Shown: one piece after another, positions 42,198-51,686 of the stretch
Numbering within the stretch: the first letter of the stretch is position 1
How the letters are laid out: each line of letters begins with the position of its first letter
Assembly: GCA_001899235.1 (NCBI GenBank)
Contig: MKVR01000002.1
Span: forward strand, 115,212-179,211
From: Nitrosospira sp. 56-18
Lineage (GTDB): Bacteria; Pseudomonadota; Gammaproteobacteria; Burkholderiales; Nitrosomonadaceae
Length of the DNA stretch: 64,000 bases
Direction: 5' to 3'
Notes under the pieces: generated by a model
Told to the model about the DNA's origin: nothing
Database searches by the model: none
What the model saw: only the letters and a program-made list of their open reading frames with translations
Translations under genes and position numbers: made by a program

Positions 42198-42621
42198 ACC
42201 CAAATCCAGCTGTTGACCGCTCACTTCCAGTTTAAAACTATGATCTACAAAGACTTTCCACGGTATTCGACGTTCACCTAAATGGTGAGTTCGCTACAGG
42301 GCGGATTCAGGTTAAAAAGAATCCGCGAAACCCGGCAATTCGCTCGGGCTGACGGAGCCCGGTTCGGGCTACTCCTGCATGCGACGGAATGCTCGGTGTG
42401 CATGCGGAAGAGCGGGCAACAACGCAAGACTTGGTCCAGCGCATCATGACTGAGCGCGGATTCGAGCATATTCCTGCTGCTCGATCGGGAGAGTTTTACT
42501 GAAAGAAAGGCTGCTTCAGGAAAGCGAAAACGCAGAGGTCAGAAAAGATCGGAAAAGCCAGAACGGAATCATTAATGCGGGAAATCAAGCTACTCGATCC
42601 AGCATCAAATCAGCGGCTTGT
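42198..42621. other. Intergenic region with two hairpins before the tRNA
   Basis: An 8-bp stem GCGGATTC/GAATCCGC (42301-42326, 10-nt loop) is followed by a short stem AGCCCG/CGGGCT (42356-42370). Neither has a strong U-tract, so terminator function for the 75-aa gene is uncertain. An ORF of 37 codons at 42389-42502 is too short to support. Confidence 0.4.
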
Positions 42622-42698
<77 letters not shown>

Positions 42699-43164
42699 AT
42701 TCGAATTTTAGCAAAATGCCCGCATTGGCGTCAAAGATTTTCCTGCGGATCAATCAGCAAAGATCATTGACATGGCAACGAAACCCATCCGGGCCAGCAT
42801 CGCCTGGAATACTCGATAAAAAAAATCAAAAATCACGCTTATGAGATATAGCGCACAGAGCAGATCTGATTTTGGTCTCTAAAATAAAAAGATAAAAAGC
42901 AAACGCCGAGAGATTCAAGGAACTCAAGTCTTGACAGCTCTACTCATGTTTCGCGGATACATTTCGAGTGAAATCGGTTGACGGATTTCCTCCCGGATGC
43001 ATGCAACTCTGCGAATGGCGCTCCCGCCCCCTTCCGCATATGACAACGCCGAAACCAGGATAAACGAGGGCCGCGCGGCTCACCATTGCTGGCCTGTACA
43101 CTTCCCGGTTTCGTTGATGCAGGCCAGCCGCATCAGCGAAAAGGAAACGGCATGCGTATTGGAC
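42699..43164. other. Intergenic region between the tRNA and the response-regulator gene
   Basis: About 465 bp; AT-rich around 42800-42910, which would contain promoters for the divergent tRNA and GGDEF genes. An in-frame extension of the GGDEF gene back to 42997 does not look like protein when compared with its paralogue, which begins at the equivalent of 43165. No gene or repeat is supported. Confidence 0.4.
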
Positions 43165-44100
43165 ATGATTACTGAGACAGAAATTCGAAGCGCAAAAATA
43201 TTGATTGTGGATGACCAGGAATCCAATATTCTACTCCTGGAACACATGCTGGCCGTCGCGCAGTACACATCGGTTTCCTCGACAACGCATCCCGAAGAGG
43301 TCTATGAATTGCACCGCCAGAATAACTACGACCTGATCCTGCTGGATTTGATGATGGCAGGCATGGACGGGTTTCAGGTACTGAAAGCACTCAAGGAAAT
43401 AGAGAAGGATGGATATCTCTCGGTACTGGTGATCACGGCAAATCCGGCATCCAAGTTGCACGCGCTCGAGGCGGGAGCAAGGGATTTCATCAGCAAGCCG
43501 TTTGACGTGACCGAGGTATTGGCGCGCGTTCGGAACCTGCTTGAAGTGCGTCTCCTGCACCAGCAGGCATACAGCTATGCCAAATCGCAGGAGTTCATGG
43601 CGCTGCATGACCCATTGACGGGTCTCGCGAACCGGCGGCTGCTTACGGAAAGGGTTTCCCAGGCCATTATTCACGCAAAAAGGAACAAAACCAGCATGGC
43701 GGTCGTGTACCTGGATCTGGATGGTTTCAGGCAAATCAATAATACCCTGGGCCACGACCTGGGAGATCTGCTGCTGAAAACCGTTGCCGCAAGGCTGGTG
43801 ATGGCGGTGCGGCAGGAAGATACCGTGGCACGCCTGGGAGGAGATGAATTTGTGGTGGCGATGCCTCACGTAAACGGTGCAGGAGGGATATCGCTTGCGG
43901 CGGAAAAAATAATCCAATCATTGTCGGAGCCCTATGCCATCGGGGGGCATGAGGTCAGGGTAACGGGCAGCGCAGGCATAGGCCTTTTCCCCGATAGCGG
44001 GGCCGATGTTAAAACATTGCTCAAGAATGCGGATATGGCGCTGCTGAAAGCCAAGCAGGCAGGCAAAAATACTTATTTCATCGCGGAGCGCAAGAAATAG
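43165..44100 (+). CDS. Response regulator with GGDEF diguanylate cyclase output
   Basis: 311 aa. A receiver domain (residues 8-130) has the acidic pair at 16-17, phospho-acceptor Asp61 (DLILLDLMMAGMDG), Thr in VLVITAN and Lys in FISKPFD. A GGDEF domain (about 145-310) has DPLTGLANRRLL, DLDGFRQINNTLGHDLGD and an intact RLGGDEFV. The c-di-GMP inhibitory site RxxD is present as RQED, five residues before GGDEF. It should make c-di-GMP when phosphorylated, with product inhibition. The start at 43165 aligns with the paralogue at 44282. No histidine kinase gene is adjacent. Confidence 0.9.
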   Translation: MITETEIRSAKILIVDDQESNILLLEHMLAVAQYTSVSSTTHPEEVYELHRQNNYDLILLDLMMAGMDGFQVLKALKEIEKDGYLSVLVITANPASKLHALEAGARDFISKPFDVTEVLARVRNLLEVRLLHQQAYSYAKSQEFMALHDPLTGLANRRLLTERVSQAIIHAKRNKTSMAVVYLDLDGFRQINNTLGHDLGDLLLKTVAARLVMAVRQEDTVARLGGDEFVVAMPHVNGAGGISLAAEKIIQSLSEPYAIGGHEVRVTGSAGIGLFPDSGADVKTLLKNADMALLKAKQAGKNTYFIAERKK

Positions 44101-44281
44101 AATCTGGAATTGCGCGAAATACAGGAGCAAAACGGAAGAACCGGATGCGAGCGTTGCCAGCCGCATGATAGCAATTGCATACTCGTAAAATATTAGTTGC
44201 TTTGATATCTCATCCATTAGAATCAGACAAGCTGAACGAGTCGCGCCACGATGATCAATAGCGCTAGACAGGGTAGGAATA

Positions 44282-45121
44282 ATGATTAGTAAATCCGATA
44301 TCCAGAATGCCAGAATCCTGATCGTCGATGATCAGGAGGCCAACATCAGATTGCTCGAGCAGATATTGAGCGATGCGAACTATACCTCCATTACTTCGGT
44401 CACCGATCCGCGCGAAGTCTGCGCTCTCTACGCTGAATACCGCTACGACCTGATTCTTCTGGATTTGCAGATGCCCGGAATGGACGGCTTTCAGGTGATC
44501 GAAGGCCTGAAGAAAATCGAAGCGGGGGGCTATCTTCCCGTGCTCGTCATCACTGCCCAGCCAGGGCACAAACTGAGAGCGCTGCAAGCAGGGGCAAAAG
44601 ATTTCGTGAGCAAGCCTTTCGATCTGATCGAAGTCCAGACGCGCATCCACAACATGCTGGAAGTGCGCCTGCTGTATAAAAAGCTGGAAAATTACAATAG
44701 GGAGCTGGAGCAGATCGTGGCTCAACGAACCGCGGAACTGCGTGAAAGCGAGGCGCGTTTCCGGCGGCTGACCGAATTGGCTTCCGACTGGTATTGGGAA
44801 CAGGACGAGAAAGGACACTTTACCAAGATCTACGGACCCGTCCTCGAAATGCTCGACATTTCGGTGGATAGCTTGCTGGGGGAAGCCAAGGGGAATAATG
44901 AAATGCACTGGAACGAAGCCGAGCATGCGCAGTTCAAGGCGAATATTACGGCACGGCGTCCTTTTCTAGATTTCGTTTACAGTCGAACCCGCGCCGATGG
45001 CTCGCGGCAGTTCCTGATGGTCAGCGGCGAGCCCATGTTCGATTCGTCGGGCCGCTTCACCGGTTATCGAGGAATAGGGAAGGATGTAACCGAAAGCATG
45101 CAATCCAAGCAAAACTCATAG
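44282..45121 (+). CDS. Response regulator with PAS output domain
   Basis: A 279-aa protein whose first 135 residues are highly similar to the receiver at 43165 (ARILIVDDQEANIRLLEQIL, Asp61 in DLILLDLQMPGMDG, KDFVSKPFDLIEV). A coiled-coil linker follows (LYKKLENYNRELEQIVAQRTAELRESEARFRRLTEL), then a PAS domain with PAC-like end (SDWYWEQDEKGHFTKIYGPV, YRGIGKDVTES). There is no kinase, GGDEF, EAL or HTH domain, so output must be through protein interaction or ligand sensing. It lies 181 bp downstream of the paralogue in the same direction, consistent with tandem duplication followed by exchange of the output module. Confidence 0.87.
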   Translation: MISKSDIQNARILIVDDQEANIRLLEQILSDANYTSITSVTDPREVCALYAEYRYDLILLDLQMPGMDGFQVIEGLKKIEAGGYLPVLVITAQPGHKLRALQAGAKDFVSKPFDLIEVQTRIHNMLEVRLLYKKLENYNRELEQIVAQRTAELRESEARFRRLTELASDWYWEQDEKGHFTKIYGPVLEMLDISVDSLLGEAKGNNEMHWNEAEHAQFKANITARRPFLDFVYSRTRADGSRQFLMVSGEPMFDSSGRFTGYRGIGKDVTESMQSKQNS

Positions 45122-45154
45122 GACCTCGGCCGCTACCAGCCCGTTAGCAACTCG

Positions 45155-46105
45155 TTACCAGCCTGTTACCAGTCTTAGGGGCGCTATTTCCATTTCCGGC
45201 GTCACTTCTCCCAGGCCGAGAAAGCAGTTCCTGCCGTCGTACAACCGAAGCCTTTGTCCTTCCTCAAGATTCGAAAAGTCTGCGAGACCCGCGTCCTTTT
45301 CCTCATTTGTGCGGTAAAGTCCAGCCTCGATCTCCCTGATCTTCCGCCCGTGCAGCAAAGCCCCGACCGATCCGTCAGCGAGAACGGCTGCAGGGTAGCG
45401 ATGCAAAAGCCTGTCGGCAGGCAGCAGGCAGGCGTCCCGCTGCGACAATGTCATTTCTTCCAGATCGCCCAGGGCGTGGGATTGTGAAATATCAAAATCG
45501 CCCAGGGCAACACGGCGCAAGGCAGCGAGGTATGCGCCGCCGCATCCCAGCGCAACGCCGATATCTTCGCCGAGAGTGCGTATATAGGTCCCGCTGCTGC
45601 ACTTGACAAAGATGCGCATCTCGTTTTGTGCGAGGCCCAGCATCCGCAAGTCGTGGATATGGATCTCGCGCGGCTTGCGCGGCAGTTCCACTCCCTCCCT
45701 GGCGTAGGCATAGAGCGGTTTGCCCCGCACCTTTATGGCACTGTACATCGGAGGCGTCTGCATGATCGCGCCGGTAAGGCTTCTCAATACCGGCTCGATC
45801 CGCCCAGGTTCGAAATGCAGATCACGGACATCGCGCTGCTGCCCATCCCGCGCTACCGAGATCTCTCCTTCGGCGTCTCCCGTCGTGCTGGAATAGCCCA
45901 GCACGAGCGTGGCCTCGTAGCACTTGTCCGCTCCCAGCAATTCAGATGAAAATTTCGTCGCCTCTCCCAGGCAGATCGGCAGAAGGCCGGTAGCCATGGG
46001 GTCGAGCGTACCCGTATGGCCGGCCTTGCGGGCCAGAAATAGCCGCTTGGCTTTTTGCAGAGCCTGATTTGAGGAAATATGAGGAGGCTTGTCCAGCAAC
46101 AGCAC
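45155..46105 (-). CDS. truB: tRNA pseudouridine-55 synthase TruB
   Basis: A 316-aa TruB: LLLDKPPHISSNQALQKAKRLF, catalytic block KAGHTGTLDPMATGLLPICLGEATKF with the essential Asp in GTLDP, PPMYSAIKVRGKPLYAYAREG, and a C-terminal PUA-like region. It modifies U55 in the tRNA T-loop. Last gene of the rimP operon. The start is problematic: upstream in the same frame the conserved-looking KSEKRPVSG precedes the GTG at 46105, but no ATG, GTG or TTG occurs between an in-frame TAG near 46230 and that GTG, which has no Shine-Dalgarno sequence. The GTG start, or a rarer codon such as ATT or CTG further upstream, must be used. Confidence 0.9.
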   Translation of the reverse strand: MLLLDKPPHISSNQALQKAKRLFLARKAGHTGTLDPMATGLLPICLGEATKFSSELLGADKCYEATLVLGYSSTTGDAEGEISVARDGQQRDVRDLHFEPGRIEPVLRSLTGAIMQTPPMYSAIKVRGKPLYAYAREGVELPRKPREIHIHDLRMLGLAQNEMRIFVKCSSGTYIRTLGEDIGVALGCGGAYLAALRRVALGDFDISQSHALGDLEEMTLSQRDACLLPADRLLHRYPAAVLADGSVGALLHGRKIREIEAGLYRTNEEKDAGLADFSNLEEGQRLRLYDGRNCFLGLGEVTPEMEIAPLRLVTGW

Positions 46106-46351
46106 GCCGCTAACAGGGCGCTTTTCGCTTTTATGCTGCGCGTTATCGAAAGTATGGAAAATCAGCGGATCCAGCCTGAACCTCGATAGGAAAGGTTTCC
46201 GTCGCGGAGCGCCCGGAGAACCGGGCTATCCCGTCTGATGGAAAGATGCTGCATTGTCATCTGGGAGAAAATACGGGGGAGAAAATGACGTTATCGGAAG
46301 ACGACCATGGCATATGCGAGAGGCAGCCCGTTCATTTCGCCATTGTATCCG

Positions 46352-46720
46352 TTATTCTTCGGCAGAGCCGTCCCGTGCCATGGCACGATCGATGAGTTGC
46401 GACAGGCGTACTCCGCGCTCCACCGATTCGTCATAGATAAAATGGAGCTGGGGAATGACCCTTAATTTGAGCCTGTGGGACAGGTGGCTGCGCAGAAATC
46501 CCGCCGCATGCTCCAATCCTCTGGCCGTAAGAAAATTATCGGCTTCGCTGTGAAGGGTGGTATAAAAAACCTTGGCGTGGGAGTAATCATGGCTCACCTC
46601 CACGCTGGTCAGCGTGATCATTCCGATACGCGGATCCTTCAGCTCGTTGCGAATCAAGTCCGCCAGTTCTCGCTGAATCTGGTCGGCAACCCGCAGCGTA
46701 CGTGAATAATCCCTCGGCAC
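46352..46720 (-). CDS. rbfA: 30S ribosome-binding factor RbfA
   Basis: 122 aa from the GTG at 46720, which has AGGA 7 nt upstream and yields VPRDYSRTLRVADQIQRELADLIRNELKDPRIG, the standard RbfA opening; a longer TTG-started form from 46756 lacks a ribosome-binding site. The KH-like fold (MITLTSVEVSHDYSHAKVFYTTL, LRSHLSHRLKLRVIPQLHFIYDESVERGVRLSQLID) is complete. RbfA assists 16S rRNA 5' maturation and cold adaptation. It lies 48 bp after infB and 246 bp before truB in the operon. Confidence 0.95.
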   Translation of the reverse strand: MPRDYSRTLRVADQIQRELADLIRNELKDPRIGMITLTSVEVSHDYSHAKVFYTTLHSEADNFLTARGLEHAAGFLRSHLSHRLKLRVIPQLHFIYDESVERGVRLSQLIDRAMARDGSAEE

Positions 46721-46768
46721 GATATATTCCTGAAGTCTACGGAATCGAGACGGCAACGCTTTATGGCA

Positions 46769-49426
46769 CTACAGGCTGCGGGCGATTTCAACGATCTCGT
46801 AAGTTTCCAGCAAGTCGCCAATCTGGATGTCGTTAAAATTCTTCAGCGACAAGCCGCAGTCGAACCCTGCCCTGACCTCCTTCACGTCATCCTTGAAACG
46901 CTTCAGCGAGTCCAGTTCGCCGCTGTAGATGATCGCGCCATTGCGTACCAGGCGCGCCAGCGATCCCCGCTTGACTATGCCTTCCAGCACATGGCAGCCC
47001 GCCACCGCGCCCACCTTCGAAATACGGAACACCTCGCGAATCTGGATCATTCCGGTGACATTTTCCTTGCGATCCGGGGCCATCATCCCCGACAGCGCCG
47101 CCTTGATTTCATCAACGGCCTCGTAAATGATGCTGTAATACCGCACATCCACGCCAGTCGAAGCGATAAGCTTGCGCGCAACCGTATCCGCACGGCTGTT
47201 GAAACCGATTACCACCGCCTTGGAAGCCAGCGCCAGATTGATGTCCGACTCGGTGATGGCGCCCACCCCGCTGTGGATGATGTTGACCCTGACCTCGTCC
47301 GTGGAAAGCCTTTCCAGGGCGTGAGACAGCGCCTCGTACGAACCCTGTACATCGGCCTTGATGATGAGCGCCAGCACCTTGACCTCGCCCTTCTGCTCGA
47401 ACACGTTCTCCAGCTTGGCTGCCTGTTGCCGGGCGAGCTTGACATCCCGGAATTTGCCTTGGCGAAATAGCGCAATTTCCCGCGCCTTGCGTTCGTCGGC
47501 CAACACCAATACCGCCTCGCCGGCAACGGGTACTTCCGACAAGCCCTGAATTTCCACTGGAATTGAAGGACCTGCGGATTCAACCGGCTTGCCATTCTCA
47601 TCGAGCATGGCCCGGACGCGGCCAAACACCGCGCCCGCGAGCAGCACCTCTCCCCGTTTGAGCGTTCCGGACTGCACCAGTACGGTTGCCACCGGTCCGC
47701 GCCCCTTGTCCAGGCGCGACTCGATGACGATGCCTTTGGCAGGCGCCTCGACGGGCGCACGCAACTCCAGGACTTCAGCCTGAAGCAGCACGCTCTCCAG
47801 AAGCCCATCTATTCCCTGCCCGGTCTTTGCCGAAACTTCCACGAACATCGTGTCCCCGCCCCAATCCTCGGGAACGACCGACTGTGTCACGAGTTCCTGC
47901 CTGATACGCTCGGAATTCGCCTCGGGTTTATCTATCTTGTTTACTGCCACGACGATGGGCACCTTGGCTGCCTTGGCATGGTGTATCGCCTCGATAGTCT
48001 GCGGCATCACGCCGTCATCCGCAGCCACCACCAGTACCACGAGATCCGTCACCTTCGCCCCGCGTGCGCGCATCGCGGTAAAAGCTTCGTGGCCGGGTGT
48101 ATCGAGAAATGTCACCATGCCACGCTCGGTTTCCACATGATACGCGCCAATATGCTGGGTGATGCCTCCCGCCTCCCCGCTGGCTACCCGGGTGCGGCGA
48201 ATATAATCCAGCAAAGAGGTCTTGCCGTGATCGACGTGGCCCATCACCGTAACCACTGGCGCACGTGGCTCGGTCTTGAACTCCGCAGCCGGCACTTCGG
48301 TATCCGCAAGAAATGCTTCAGGACTATCAAGCGCGGCATATTTGGCGACGTGGCCCAGTTCTTCCACCACGATCATCGCGGTTTCCTGATCAAGCATCTG
48401 GTTGATCGTTACCATATTTCCCATTTTCATCAAAGCCTTGATAACTTCAGCGGCCTTGATCGACATCTTCTGGGCGAGCGCTCCCACGGAAATCGTTTCC
48501 GGTACCGTGACCTCATGCACGACAGGCTCGGTCGGAGCGGAAAAACTATGAGCAACCTGATCTTCGGCAGGCTTGCCGTGCCTGTCCCGGCGCGTGCGCC
48601 ATCCTTTTCCTCCGGTCAGGTCTCCGCGAGTCTTCAGCCCGCGCTTCTCCACCCGATCATCCTTCCAGACGACCTGCTTGGTCTGCTTCTTTTTCTTCTC
48701 CGCCTTTGCCGCCTTGTCTTCGGCATTGACTACCGGTTTATGCAAGGTCCCTTCAGTGGAGGCGGGCTGTGCCTGGGGCGTTTCCGTACCGGCTCCAGCC
48801 TGAACGCCAGGCGCAGCGGCGGACTCCGCCGGCGCCGCCTCCGGAGCAGCCGTGGGAGTGGCGGAGGTGGCAACAGCGCCCGGGACGGCAGGCTCGGCTT
48901 CGGGCTCCTGCTCCCTGGATTCGGGCGTGCCGAGCTTGCGGCGTTGTTTCTCCTTGAGCTCAGCGGTCTGCCGGGCGATCAGTTCAGCCTGCTTTCTGGC
49001 TTCCTCTTCACGCAGCGCCTGCTGCGCGGCATCCACCACTGGCCTGGGCGCCGGAGAAGGAGCAGGCTGGACGGCGGGCGCTGCAGGCTCCGCGGCGCCC
49101 GCTCTGAGCGCCAGCCTGTCGCTCGAATCATCTTTTAACAATACCCGCTTCTTGCGCACTTCCACCTGAATGCTGCGAGGCTTGCCCGTGCTATCCGATT
49201 TCTTGATTTCCGAGGTCTGCCGGCGAGGAGGGAGGCTGATCTTGCTCTTCTCTCCTCTCGAACCGTGAATCTTCCGAAGATATTCAAGAAGCTGGGTCTT
49301 GTCTTTCTCCGTGAGACTGTCTTCCGTCAGATGCTTGCTGACGCCGGCAGCCCGGAGCTGCTCCAGCAGTACCGCCGGCAACACTCCCAATTCACTAGCA
49401 AATTGTTCTACATTCATTGGAGGCAC
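46769..49426 (-). CDS. infB: Translation initiation factor IF-2
   Basis: An 885-aa protein. An N-terminal IF2_N subdomain ([28 protein letters not shown]) is followed by a long low-complexity Ala/Pro/Glu-rich linker (about 110-260), a second IF2_N ([27 protein letters not shown]), then the G domain with G1 [15 protein letters not shown]3 DTPGHEAF and G4 NKID, and domains II-IV. GTG at 49426 is the likely start, with AAAGG 6 nt upstream; the ATG at 49417 has none at useful spacing. It places initiator tRNA on the 30S subunit. It follows nusA by 45 bp. Confidence 0.97.
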   Translation of the reverse strand: MPPMNVEQFASELGVLPAVLLEQLRAAGVSKHLTEDSLTEKDKTQLLEYLRKIHGSRGEKSKISLPPRRQTSEIKKSDSTGKPRSIQVEVRKKRVLLKDDSSDRLALRAGAAEPAAPAVQPAPSPAPRPVVDAAQQALREEEARKQAELIARQTAELKEKQRRKLGTPESREQEPEAEPAVPGAVATSATPTAAPEAAPAESAAAPGVQAGAGTETPQAQPASTEGTLHKPVVNAEDKAAKAEKKKKQTKQVVWKDDRVEKRGLKTRGDLTGGKGWRTRRDRHGKPAEDQVAHSFSAPTEPVVHEVTVPETISVGALAQKMSIKAAEVIKALMKMGNMVTINQMLDQETAMIVVEELGHVAKYAALDSPEAFLADTEVPAAEFKTEPRAPVVTVMGHVDHGKTSLLDYIRRTRVASGEAGGITQHIGAYHVETERGMVTFLDTPGHEAFTAMRARGAKVTDLVVLVVAADDGVMPQTIEAIHHAKAAKVPIVVAVNKIDKPEANSERIRQELVTQSVVPEDWGGDTMFVEVSAKTGQGIDGLLESVLLQAEVLELRAPVEAPAKGIVIESRLDKGRGPVATVLVQSGTLKRGEVLLAGAVFGRVRAMLDENGKPVESAGPSIPVEIQGLSEVPVAGEAVLVLADERKAREIALFRQGKFRDVKLARQQAAKLENVFEQKGEVKVLALIIKADVQGSYEALSHALERLSTDEVRVNIIHSGVGAITESDINLALASKAVVIGFNSRADTVARKLIASTGVDVRYYSIIYEAVDEIKAALSGMMAPDRKENVTGMIQIREVFRISKVGAVAGCHVLEGIVKRGSLARLVRNGAIIYSGELDSLKRFKDDVKEVRAGFDCGLSLKNFNDIQIGDLLETYEIVEIARSL

Positions 49427-49471
49427 TAATAACCTTTAATAGCGCTGTCTACAGCACTTGTCCCATAAAAA

Positions 49472-50944
49472 TCAGGCAAACCATGGCGCCCGCGCCGCCA
49501 TGATCAATTGCCTGGCGCGTTCGGCATCCATCTCCACTATTTCCACCAGGTCATCCACCGCCAGGTCGGCAAGATCTTCCTGGGTATTCACCCCCTTGGC
49601 AGCCAGTTCGCGCGCTGTCTGGCTGTCCATGCCTTCCAGAGAAAGCAGGTCTTCCGCAATATGCTCCACCTTTTCCTCGCTGACTATCGCTTCGGTCAAA
49701 AGTGCATTGCGCGCCCTGGTACGCAGCTCGCTGACAGTCTGCTCATCGAAGGATTCTATTTCCAGCATTTCGCCGAGCGGTACATAGGCCACCTCCTCGA
49801 TTGTGGTAAACCCTTCCTGCACCAGTATATCCGCCACCTCTTCGTCGACATCCAGTTTTTCCATGAAAAGCTGCCGCAGAACCGAAAACTCCTCTTCGTT
49901 CTTTGCCTGGGACTCTTCCAGTGTCATGATGTTGAGCTCCCATCCGGTCAGTTCGGATGCAAGCCGTACATTCTGTCCCCCCCGGCCAATCGCCTGGGCG
50001 AGGTTATCCTCGTCCACCACGATATCCATGCTGTGCTTTTCCTCGTCCACCAGTATGCTGCTGATTTCCGCGGGGGCCAGCGCATTGATGACGAAAGTCG
50101 CGGGATCCTCCGACCAGAGGATGATATCGACGCGCTCTCCCGCCAGTTCGCCGGTCACTGCCTGTACCCTGGAACCACGCATGCCGACACAGGTACCGAT
50201 TGGGTCCACCCGCTGATCATGGGATTTGACCGCGATCTTCGCGCGGGAACCCGGATCCCGGGCAGCAACCTTGATTTCCAGCAGACCCTCCTCGATCTCC
50301 GGCACCTCCAGTTCGAACAGCTTTATCAGGAACTCCGGCGCGATTCGCGACAGTATCAGTTGCGGCCCCCTGGCGGTGCGGTCCACTTTGTAGAGATAGG
50401 CGCGAACCCGGTCCCCCACCCGCAGGTTTTCCTTGGGAATCATCTGATCGCGCGGCAATGCCGCCTCGACTCTTCCAGACTCGATGATCGCATTGCCGCG
50501 CTCCATGCGCTTGATGGTCCCGGTAACCATGAATTCCTTGCGCTCGAGAAAATCGTTCAGGATCTGCTCACGCTCCGCATCGCGTATTTTCTGGAATATC
50601 ACCTGCTTGGCCGCCTGCGCTCCGATCCGGCCGAATTCCACCGGTTCCAGCACCTCCTCGATGAATTCCCCCGGCGTGATGTCCGGATTACCCTGCAAGG
50701 CGGCACTCAAGGCTATCTGCCGCGCAGGGTCCTCCATGGCATCATCCGCCACGACCTGCCAGCGGCGCAACGACTGATAGTCGCCCGTCTGATGATCGAT
50801 GGACACACGCACATCGGCGTCTTCGTGAAAACGCTTTTTTGTAGCAGACGCCAACGCCAACTCCAGTGCAACGAAAACAATGCCCTTTTCGACATTCTTT
50901 TCGCGCGCCAACGCATCCACCAACAATAAAACCTCGCGGCTCAT
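49472..50944 (-). CDS. nusA: Transcription termination/antitermination factor NusA
   Basis: 490 aa from the ATG at 50944 (GGGAGG just upstream). N-terminal RNA polymerase-binding domain ([24 protein letters not shown]), S1 domain ([19 protein letters not shown]), two KH domains ([57 protein letters not shown]) and two C-terminal acidic repeats ([45 protein letters not shown]), the architecture typical of gamma- and betaproteobacteria. It modulates pausing, termination and antitermination. The gene is 27 bp after rimP. Its own operon leader contains a terminator-like hairpin. Confidence 0.97.
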   Translation of the reverse strand: MSREVLLLVDALAREKNVEKGIVFVALELALASATKKRFHEDADVRVSIDHQTGDYQSLRRWQVVADDAMEDPARQIALSAALQGNPDITPGEFIEEVLEPVEFGRIGAQAAKQVIFQKIRDAEREQILNDFLERKEFMVTGTIKRMERGNAIIESGRVEAALPRDQMIPKENLRVGDRVRAYLYKVDRTARGPQLILSRIAPEFLIKLFELEVPEIEEGLLEIKVAARDPGSRAKIAVKSHDQRVDPIGTCVGMRGSRVQAVTGELAGERVDIILWSEDPATFVINALAPAEISSILVDEEKHSMDIVVDEDNLAQAIGRGGQNVRLASELTGWELNIMTLEESQAKNEEEFSVLRQLFMEKLDVDEEVADILVQEGFTTIEEVAYVPLGEMLEIESFDEQTVSELRTRARNALLTEAIVSEEKVEHIAEDLLSLEGMDSQTARELAAKGVNTQEDLADLAVDDLVEIVEMDAERARQLIMAARAPWFA

Positions 50945-50971
50945 GTTACCTCCCGCCAATCTCTCAAATAG

Positions 50972-51400
50972 TTACAATTTGGGAACCAGACGCGCCCTTT
51001 CAAGATTATCGAGCTCAAGATCAAGCATTTTTCCGTCTACTTCCAGCTTTAACACGCCATCATCCACCCCACGCAGGATGCCAACAAAATTTCTTTTCCC
51101 CTGCAACGCCACGCGCAATTTCAGTCTAGCCGACTCTCCGGCGAACCGGATGAAATCAGACGTCTTTTTCAAAGGCCTGTCCAGTCCCGGAGATGAAATT
51201 TCCAGCCGCCCATAATCGATATTCTCGACCGCCAGCAACCGGCTCAGGTGATTGCTCACCGCAACGCAATCGTCGACACTCACTCCTTCGGGTTTGTCGA
51301 TGAAAACCCGCAGCAACCTTCCATGCGGCGAACGCTCCACATCCACCAGTTCATAACCCAACCCGATCACGGTCGATTCAAGCAAATCATGCAGATCCAT
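50972..51400 (-). CDS. rimP: Ribosome maturation factor RimP
   Basis: A 142-aa Rim[62 protein letters not shown], then the hallmark [14 protein letters not shown], and the C-terminal SH3-like domain with [20 protein letters not shown]. It supports 30S maturation. It is the first gene of the rimP-nusA-infB-rbfA-truB operon. AGGAAGG lies immediately upstream of the ATG at 51400. A hairpin with U-tract lies 21 nt further upstream. Confidence 0.96.
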   Translation of the reverse strand: MDLHDLLESTVIGLGYELVDVERSPHGRLLRVFIDKPEGVSVDDCVAVSNHLSRLLAVENIDYGRLEISSPGLDRPLKKTSDFIRFAGESARLKLRVALQGKRNFVGILRGVDDGVLKLEVDGKMLDLELDNLERARLVPKL

Positions 51401-51420
51401 TTGCCTTCCTGGTTCCCCAG

Positions 51421-51466
51421 AAATAAAAAATGGGCTGAAAAAAGCCCATGAAGATAGCGCTATCTT
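51421..51466 (-). terminator. Terminator-like hairpin and adjacent palindrome in the rimP leader
   Basis: On the minus strand a 7-bp stem ATGGGCT/AGCCCAT (51430-51449, 6-nt loop) is followed by TTTTTTATTT and then, within 20 nt, the rimP ribosome-binding site. Just upstream is a perfect 16-bp palindrome, AAGATAGCGCTATCTT (51451-51466). With no gene upstream on this strand, the pair looks like a leader attenuator for the nusA operon rather than the end of another transcript. Confidence 0.55.
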
Positions 51467-51686
51467 AGCAAATTTTAATAATTAATGAAACAGACAGTTG
51501 GCATCGGGGAACCCTGGACAAGCCTGTCTTGCGCCGAAGAAGACCTAAGCGGATGACATCGCCGCCCGGCTGCCCTGCCGTCATCGCGGACTGCCGATCT
51601 TCCAATAAAACCCGGCCGCCGTGGATGATCGGGGTGATACAATCTGGCGGTCCGATGCATTCAGAAACCACACACGGAGGCGCCAG

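Noticed and set aside
49508..50929. 473-codon plus-strand frame opposite nusA
   Set aside because: Fully antisense to nusA, with a His/Arg/Leu-rich composition typical of reverse-strand shadows.
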